Below, in pieces: positions 31,412-36,156 of a stretch of DNA of 36,156 bases. The first letter of the stretch is position 1. Each line of letters starts with the position of its first letter. The stretch lies in NCBI GenBank assembly GCA_007121785.1, contig SKJX01000228.1, positions 1 to 36,156 of the forward strand, in the 5' to 3' direction. Source of the DNA: Nitriliruptoraceae bacterium (GTDB taxonomy: Bacteria; Actinomycetota; Nitriliruptoria; Nitriliruptorales; Nitriliruptoraceae). The translations under genes were made by a program, and so were the position numbers. The notes below the pieces were generated by a model. The model saw only the letters and a list, made by a program, of their open reading frames with translations, made no database searches and was not told the origin of the DNA.

Positions 31412-32221
31412 TCAGCTGGCGTGCTGCTTGGCCCGACGGTCGCTCCAGCGTGACCGGGCGACGCCGTAGGCGGCCGCTGCGCCGAGCAGATCCCCGGCTT
31501 CGAGCGCGCTGATCGCCCGCCACAGCTCCTCGCAGGAGTGGTCGGCCTCCAGCTCGTCGCGCGGGAAGGTCCGTGCCACGCCGCCGTAGTCCAGTTCGAG
31601 CAGCGACTCGGGGTCGAACCCCTGGAGCCAGCCGGCGAGTTGGCTGAGCGCGTCCAGCACGTCGTCGCCGTCGTCGACGGTGGCGTCGACCACGTCGATG
31701 GCGTGGTCGAGCCGCTCGAGCGCCTGGTCGACCATCGTCAGGTAGGCCACCCGTGGGCCCGCCCCCTCCGGGGGGTCACGGAAGCGTCGCTCGTCGGCGG
31801 TGAACGCCACGAACCACGGCAGCGGGACCGCCCAGGCCTCGTCCAGCACGTGCGGCTGGCGGCCGGAGGCGGACATCGCGGCGTACCGGTCGAGGCTGCT
31901 CGGATCCGGCAGGAACGCCCTGACCAGCGAGGGCGGGATCGTGCGCTTGAAGTCCTCCAGCGCCACCGCCGCCCGCAGGTCGAGATCGATCGGGCAGATC
32001 AGCGAGCGGCGACCGGCGCGACGGACCAGCGCGGCGTCCGGCCCCAGCCGCGAGCGACCCGACACCAGCCGGGTCACCGAGGCACCCGACTCGGCTTCCG
32101 CGACCTGCCGGCGGGACAACCCGTGGCCCTGCTCGATGTAGGCGCGCCAGCGCTCCCGCTCGCGCGGCGGGAACGACTCCACCGGCGAGAAGACCTTCAG
32201 TTGGGCTCGCGGGACCAGCAT
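31412..32221 (-). CDS. Conserved hypothetical protein
   Basis: A 269-residue protein without signal peptide or transmembrane helix. It begins with a basic region (RAQLKVFSPVESFPPRERER, where WRAYIEQGHGLSRRQVAEAE has HTH-like character) and continues with polar helices such as LVRAFLPDPSSLDRYAAMSA and LAYLTMVDQALERLDHAIDV, ending in an acidic part with ELDYGGVARTFPRDELEADH. Aromatic LPWFVAFTADERRFRDPPE in the middle is conserved-looking. Proteins of this kind occur in actinobacteria as uncharacterised families. It converges on the PLP enzyme and is divergent from the dehydrogenase gene. No function is proposed. Confidence 0.75.
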   Translation of the reverse strand: MLVPRAQLKVFSPVESFPPRERERWRAYIEQGHGLSRRQVAEAESGASVTRLVSGRSRLGPDAALVRRAGRRSLICPIDLDLRAAVALEDFKRTIPPSLVRAFLPDPSSLDRYAAMSASGRQPHVLDEAWAVPLPWFVAFTADERRFRDPPEGAGPRVAYLTMVDQALERLDHAIDVVDATVDDGDDVLDALSQLAGWLQGFDPESLLELDYGGVARTFPRDELEADHSCEELWRAISALEAGDLLGAAAAYGVARSRWSDRRAKQHAS

Positions 32222-32465
32222 GCGCCGACCGTAGCTGATGCGACGGCGCGGGCCGGGGCACGCGACGCCGCAGCGGCGCGGCCCCTGACCACCTGACCTG
32301 GTGGCTTCACCCGGCCTGCCGGGACGTCCCTGTGACGGTGAGATCCACCGACCGCGTGCCAGGCGGCCCCATTAGGCTCGTCACCGACGCGGCCGCCGTG
32401 ACCCGGTGGGCGTCCATCTGCGCCGCTGGGATCCAGCGGACGGGACCGAACGACAGGAGCTCACG

Positions 32466-33536
32466 GTGGAGGGACCCTTCGCCCGGTTCGAGGGCCACGA
32501 GCAGGTGGTCTTCGGAAACGACGATCAGACCGGCCTGCGCTGCATCATCGCGATCCACTCGACCCGGCTCGGCCCGGCGCTCGGCGGGACCCGGTTCCGC
32601 TCCTACGACGACGAGGACGCCGCGCTGACCGACGTGCTGCGTCTCTCCCGCGCCATGACCTACAAGTCGGCCTGTGCCGGGCTCGACCTGGGTGGCGGCA
32701 AGGCCGTGATCATCGGGGACCCGGCCGAGCTACGCACCGAGGAGCTGCTGCGCGCGTACGGCCGGATGATCGAGAGCCTCGGCGGGCGCTACGTGACCGC
32801 CTGCGACGTCGGCACCACGCCGAAGGACATGGCGGTGATCCAGCACGAGACGCGCTGGGCCACCGGTGCGTCCCCCGAGGACGGCGGCTCCGGTGACTCC
32901 GGGGTGCTGACCGCGATCGGGGTCCACCTGTCCATGCGCGCCGTCGCCGCCGCCGCGTTCGGTGACCCGTCGCTGGCCGGTCGCCACGTCGCGGTCCAGG
33001 GCCTCGGCAAGGTCGGCTCGCGGCTGGTCGACCACCTGGTCGAGGACGGCGCGAAGGTCACCGCTGCGGACATCGATGAGGAGGCGGTCAGCCGGGTCTC
33101 CGGGCTGCCCGGCGTGGAGATCACCACGGTGGACGACGTCCTGGAGGTCGACGCCGACATCGTCTCGCCCAACGCCCTCGGATCGGTGCTCGACGCCGAC
33201 ACGATCGAGGCGATCCAGGCACCGGTGGTCTGTGGCGGCGCGAACAACCAGCTCGCCACGGTCGAGGACGCGCAGCGGCTGGACGAACGCGGCATCCTCT
33301 ACGCGCCCGACTACGTAGTCAACGCCGGCGGGGTCATCAACGTCGCGGACGAGCTCCATCCGCTCGGCTACTCGGCGCAGCGGGCCCGCTCCCGGGTGGA
33401 GGCGATCCCCGCCACCCTCACCCGCATCGTGGAGGTCGCCCGCGACGAGCGGGTCACCACCGAGGAAGCGGCGGCGCGCGTCGCCGAGCGCCGCATCGCG
33501 GCCGTCGGTGGGCTCCGCCGGATCTGGCTGGGCTAA
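32466..33536 (+). CDS. Branched-chain amino-acid dehydrogenase (Leu/Val dehydrogenase family)
   Basis: A 356-residue NAD-dependent oxidative deaminase converting leucine, valine or related amino acids to their 2-oxo acids and ammonia. The GTG at 32466 is preferred because AGGAG lies six bases upstream and the protein then begins at the family's usual N-terminus. Motifs are THRLGPALGGTR-like IHSTRLGPALGGTRFRSY, MTYKSACAGLDLGGGKAVII with the catalytic Lys residues, ACDVGTTPKDMAVI, the NAD-binding VQGLGKVGSRLVDHLVEDGA, ANNQLATVED, and NAGGVINVADEL. Leu, Val and Phe dehydrogenases cannot be told apart here. It is the last plus-strand gene before fur and ends at a strong hairpin. Confidence 0.93.
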   Translation: MEGPFARFEGHEQVVFGNDDQTGLRCIIAIHSTRLGPALGGTRFRSYDDEDAALTDVLRLSRAMTYKSACAGLDLGGGKAVIIGDPAELRTEELLRAYGRMIESLGGRYVTACDVGTTPKDMAVIQHETRWATGASPEDGGSGDSGVLTAIGVHLSMRAVAAAAFGDPSLAGRHVAVQGLGKVGSRLVDHLVEDGAKVTAADIDEEAVSRVSGLPGVEITTVDDVLEVDADIVSPNALGSVLDADTIEAIQAPVVCGGANNQLATVEDAQRLDERGILYAPDYVVNAGGVINVADELHPLGYSAQRARSRVEAIPATLTRIVEVARDERVTTEEAAARVAERRIAAVGGLRRIWLG

Positions 33537-33554
33537 GCGGCCGGGCCACGTGCT

Positions 33555-33579
33555 GGCGCGGCCGCTACGCGGTCGCGCC
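33555..33579. terminator. Bidirectional hairpin between the dehydrogenase and fur
   Basis: GGCGCGGCCGC (33555-33565) and GCGGTCGCGCC (33569-33579) form an 11-bp stem with one G-U and a TAC loop. The hairpin spans the TAG stop of the minus-strand fur gene (33565-33567) and lies 18 bases after the dehydrogenase stop. Confidence 0.65.
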
Positions 33580-34011
33580 GGCGCGGACGCAGTCAGGGCA
33601 GTGGGCCCAGAACGTCACCTGGACATCGAGCACCTCGAAGCCGTGACGCTGGTCATCGGGCAGCCGGGGGTCGTCAGCCTGGACATCGAGCATCCGGCCA
33701 CACCGCACGCACACCAGGTGGTGGTGCTCCGCCACGTTCGGGTCGTAGCGCTTGCGGCCGTCAGCGTGGCTGATCTCGAGGAGCTCACCCATCTCCACCA
33801 GTTGGTTGAGGGTGTTGTAGACGGTCGCCCGACTGACCTCGGGGAGGGCCGCTCGGGCGCGTTCGAAGACCTCGTCCGCCGCCAGATGCGTGTGCTCCCC
33901 CGTCATCGCCTCGGCGATGACACGGCGCTGTGCCGTCAGCCGCCATCCGCGGTTGCGGAGGCGGACCACCAGCGGTTCCACAGTGCCCTCTCGCAGCTCG
34001 GTGCCGGTCAT
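33565..34011 (-). CDS. Fur-family metalloregulator (PerR/FurA-like)
   Basis: A 148-residue dimeric DNA-binding repressor. The N-terminal winged helix (~1-85) contains LRNRGWRLTAQRRVIAEAM and VSRATVYNTLNQLVEMGELL. The dimer/metal domain has the His-rich NVAEHHHLVCVRCGRMLDV, and the Cys4 zinc site is formed by C-x-x-C here and by HCPDC near the C-terminus. The start ATG at 34011 is set by conservation of the N-terminus. It is divergent from katG across a 180-base region holding an operator. In mycobacteria the FurA gene is upstream of katG on the same strand; the divergent layout here is different. It probably represses katG and responds to peroxide or iron, but the choice between PerR and Fur is open. 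Confidence 0.9.
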   Translation of the reverse strand: MTGTELREGTVEPLVVRLRNRGWRLTAQRRVIAEAMTGEHTHLAADEVFERARAALPEVSRATVYNTLNQLVEMGELLEISHADGRKRYDPNVAEHHHLVCVRCGRMLDVQADDPRLPDDQRHGFEVLDVQVTFWAHCPDCVRAGATA

Positions 34012-34056
34012 TGCGAGCGGAACCCTACCAGGCATCGAGCGCGTCCGAACGTGCGG

Positions 34057-34085
34057 TTGCTCCGAACCTCGAATCGTTCTAAGTT
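34057..34085 (+). promoter_or_regulatory. katG promoter overlapped by a Fur/PerR-type palindrome
   Basis: TTGCTC (34057-34062) and TAAGTT (34080-34085) are 17 bases apart and form a housekeeping-type promoter. Superposed on the spacer and -10 is an imperfect palindrome, AACCTCGAA (34065-34073) and TTCTAAGTT (34077-34085) around a 3-base centre, with seven of nine half-site positions symmetric. A repressor bound there would block RNA polymerase. TSS is expected near 34092, leaving a ~100-base leader. Confidence 0.6.
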
Positions 34086-34190
34086 GGTGAGCGCACCGGC
34101 GCAGCGGACGATCCGCTCGACGTCGACGCCCACGTCGACCACGCTCGACCGTACGACCAAGCGACACCCGCGACCCTCGGAGGAGCACCC

Positions 34191-36156
34191 GTGTCCGACG
34201 AACAGACCAGGCGCCCGGAGCTCGGCGCACGGACCACGCCCAGCCTGCATGGCAACGAGTACTGGTGGCCGGACCAGCTCAACCTGAGCATCCTCCATCA
34301 GCACCACCCGGGTTCCAACCCGCTCGGTGAGGGCTTCGACTACCGCGAGGCGTTCTCGCAGCTCGACGTCGATGAGCTGACCGCGGACGTCGACGCCCTG
34401 ATGACCGACTCCCAGGATTGGTGGCCGGCCGACTGGGGCCACTACGGACCGTTCTTCATCCGCATGTCGTGGCACGCCGCCGGGACCTACCGGATGGTCG
34501 ATGGCCGCGGTGGTGGCGGGACCGGCGCGCAGCGGTTCGCGCCGCTCAACAGCTGGCCGGACAACGGCAACCTGGACAAGGCGCGCCGCCTCCTGTGGCC
34601 GATCAAGGAGAAGTACGGCGAGCGGATCTCGTGGGCCGACCTGCTGGTCTTCGCCGGCAACCGGGCGCTGGAGACCATGGGCTTCCGGACCTTCGGGTTC
34701 GGGTTCGGCCGCGCGGACATCTGGGCGCCCGAGGACGACATCTACTGGGGCCCGGAGACCGAGTGGCTGTCAACCGACGACGAGCGCTACACCGGCACCT
34801 TCGAGGACGGCAGCCGCACGCTGGACAACCCGCTCGCCGCGGTCCAGATGGGCCTGATCTACGTCAACCCGGAGGGCCCCAACGGCATCCCGGACGCGAT
34901 GAAGTCGGCGCACGACGTCCGCGAGACCTTCGCGCGCATGGGGATGAACGACCGCGAGACGGTCGCGCTGACGGTGGGCGGTCACACCTTCGGCAAGATG
35001 CACGGCGCCGTCCCGGAGGACCTGGTCGGCCCGGCCCCGGAGGCCGCGAAGCTCCAGGAGATGGGCCTGGGCTGGGCCAACCAGCACGAGACCGGCTTCG
35101 GTGAGTACACGATGACCTCGGGCCTCGAGGGCGCCTGGACCCCGACGCCGACCACGTGGGACAACTCCTACCTCAACACGATCTTCGCCCACCAGTGGGA
35201 GGTCGTCGAGTCGCCGGCCGGCGCCAAGCAGTGGCAGCCGGTCGAGGTCCAGGACGGGTACTGGGTCCCCGACGCACACGTCGACGGCAAGCTGAACCCG
35301 CCGGTGATGACCACCGCCGACATGGCGATGATCACCGACCCGGACTACCTCGAGATCTCCAAGGAGTTCCACGAGCACCCCGACCGACTGGCCGACGAGT
35401 TCGCCCGGGCTTGGTACAAGCTGTTGCACCGCGACATGGGACCGCGCGAGCGGTACATCGGCCCCCAGGTTCCCGACGAGGTCCTCATCTGGCAGGACCC
35501 GGTCCCCGAGCACGAAGGTCCGCTGGTCGGCGAGTCCGACATCGCCGCGCTCAAGCAGCAGATCGCCGACTCGGGGCTGACCGCGGCGCAGCTGGTGGGC
35601 ACCGCCTGGGCGTCGGCCTGCACCTACCGGCAGACCGACCACCGCGGCGGCGCCAACGGCGCGCGCATCCGGCTCGAGCCGCAGGCCGGCTGGGACATCA
35701 ACGTGCGCTCCGGCGTGTCGACGGTGATCGACCGGCTCGAGGAGATCAAGGACGCCTCCGACGCGACCATCTCGCTGGCCGACATGATCGTCCTCGGAGG
35801 TTCCGTCGGCGTCGAGATGGCCGCGAAGGCCGCCGGCCACGACGTCACCGTCCCGTTCACTCCAGGCCGCACCGATGCGACCCAGGAGATGACCGAGATC
35901 GACACGTTCCAGTACCTCGAGCCGAAGCACGACGCCTTCCGCAACTACCTGCAGAAGGGTGGTGGCGTCGAGGCCGAGCACCTGATGATCGACCGGGCGT
36001 TCATGCTGAACCTGACGGCGCCGGAGATGACGGCGCTGCTCGGCGGCATGCGCGCCATCGGCGCCAACGCCGGTGACGACAACACCGACGGGATCCTCAC
36101 CGACCGGCCGGGCCAGCTGACGAACGACTTCTTCGTCAACCTGGTCGACATGGGCA
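34191..36156 (+). CDS. katG: Catalase-peroxidase KatG (3' end beyond window)
   Basis: The frame opens at a GTG (34191) with GGAGGAG directly upstream and stays open to the right edge, giving ~655 of an expected ~730-740 residues. Haem-dependent bifunctional enzyme that destroys H2O2 and also acts as a peroxidase. The distal site reads [12 protein letters not shown] (R91, W94, H95), and [39 protein letters not shown] and WGPETEWL follow. The [12 protein letters not shown] and [22 protein letters not shown] blocks supply the Tyr and Met of the Met-Tyr-Trp adduct and the proximal H265. [15 protein letters not shown] and [20 protein letters not shown] are typical of the C-terminal half. It is divergent from the Fur-family gene and under the operator at 34057. 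No inactivating change is seen. Confidence 0.97.
   Translation, partial: MSDEQTRRPELGARTTPSLHGNEYWWPDQLNLSILHQHHPGSNPLGEGFDYREAFSQLDVDELTADVDALMTDSQDWWPADWGHYGPFFIRMSWHAAGTYRMVDGRGGGGTGAQRFAPLNSWPDNGNLDKARRLLWPIKEKYGERISWADLLVFAGNRALETMGFRTFGFGFGRADIWAPEDDIYWGPETEWLSTDDERYTGTFEDGSRTLDNPLAAVQMGLIYVNPEGPNGIPDAMKSAHDVRETFARMGMNDRETVALTVGGHTFGKMHGAVPEDLVGPAPEAAKLQEMGLGWANQHETGFGEYTMTSGLEGAWTPTPTTWDNSYLNTIFAHQWEVVESPAGAKQWQPVEVQDGYWVPDAHVDGKLNPPVMTTADMAMITDPDYLEISKEFHEHPDRLADEFARAWYKLLHRDMGPRERYIGPQVPDEVLIWQDPVPEHEGPLVGESDIAALKQQIADSGLTAAQLVGTAWASACTYRQTDHRGGANGARIRLEPQAGWDINVRSGVSTVIDRLEEIKDASDATISLADMIVLGGSVGVEMAAKAAGHDVTVPFTPGRTDATQEMTEIDTFQYLEPKHDAFRNYLQKGGGVEAEHLMIDRAFMLNLTAPEMTALLGGMRAIGANAGDDNTDGILTDRPGQLTNDFFVNLVDMG

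Noticed and set aside
34770-35981. A 403-codon minus-strand open frame
   Set aside because: Antisense to katG, whose sense frame is unmistakable.
1-36156. CRISPR array, rRNA, complete tRNA or phage gene cluster
   Set aside because: No regularly spaced long repeats, rRNA segments, full cloverleaf or phage structural genes were seen on reading both strands.

Overview
The window is uniformly GC-rich and uses GTG as well as ATG starts. It carries gene families typical of high-GC Gram-positive bacteria: DUF2510 and DUF805 membrane proteins, a septum-formation-like remnant, homodimeric AceE, and a Fur/KatG pair. I read it as a chromosomal segment of an actinobacterium, possibly from a deep lineage such as Nitriliruptoria. 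No rRNA or strong marker gene is present, so the lineage is a guess.

Region by region. Bases 1-440 look like the end of an integrated element: the 3' part of a VapC-type toxin gene, short direct repeats, and a 3' fragment of a tRNA-Phe gene, as left by tRNA-targeted integrases. Bases 533-3602 hold a minus-strand set (helical-repeat LuxR regulator, small alpha/beta-barrel-like protein, methyltransferase), back to back with a two-gene ABC-2 exporter (3800-5607). A second methyltransferase follows. Bases 6833-12184 form a divergent cluster of proline-rich surface or membrane proteins: a DUF2510-DUF805-DUF805 protein, a CARDB protein, a frameshifted septum-formation-like gene, and a large protein with a PH-like C-terminus.

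Bases 12361-15667 contain class I fructose-bisphosphate aldolase, a DUF3800 protein, a NarL-type regulator whose receiver has lost its phosphoacceptor, and a small hypothetical gene. Bases 15.8-19.0 kb are a gene graveyard: an IS30-type transposase fragment, an acyltransferase scrap, a flavodoxin gene with an in-frame internal deletion, and a frameshifted TMEM175-type channel gene. Intact Hsp20 and GNAT genes lie among them. Rhomboid, an unknown 354-residue protein, another GNAT and a probable IS end follow.

Bases 22366-36156 are mostly housekeeping: a sugar-nucleotide epimerase-like protein lacking its catalytic Lys, thymidine kinase, OsmC, a PAS histidine kinase translationally close to pyruvate dehydrogenase E1 (aceE), DUF1990, a PLP ammonia-lyase-like enzyme, a branched-chain amino-acid dehydrogenase, and a divergent fur/katG pair with a palindromic operator over the katG promoter. 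katG runs off the right edge.

Functional threads: amino-acid deamination (30.4-33.5 kb), entry to the TCA cycle (aceE), peroxide defence (OsmC, Fur, KatG) and envelope proteins (6.8-12.2 kb). Convergent gene pairs are separated by strong hairpins at 5615, 13337 and 33555. No CRISPR array, rRNA or complete tRNA was seen. The strongest candidates for something undescribed are the proline-rich envelope cluster and the phosphorylation-independent regulator.
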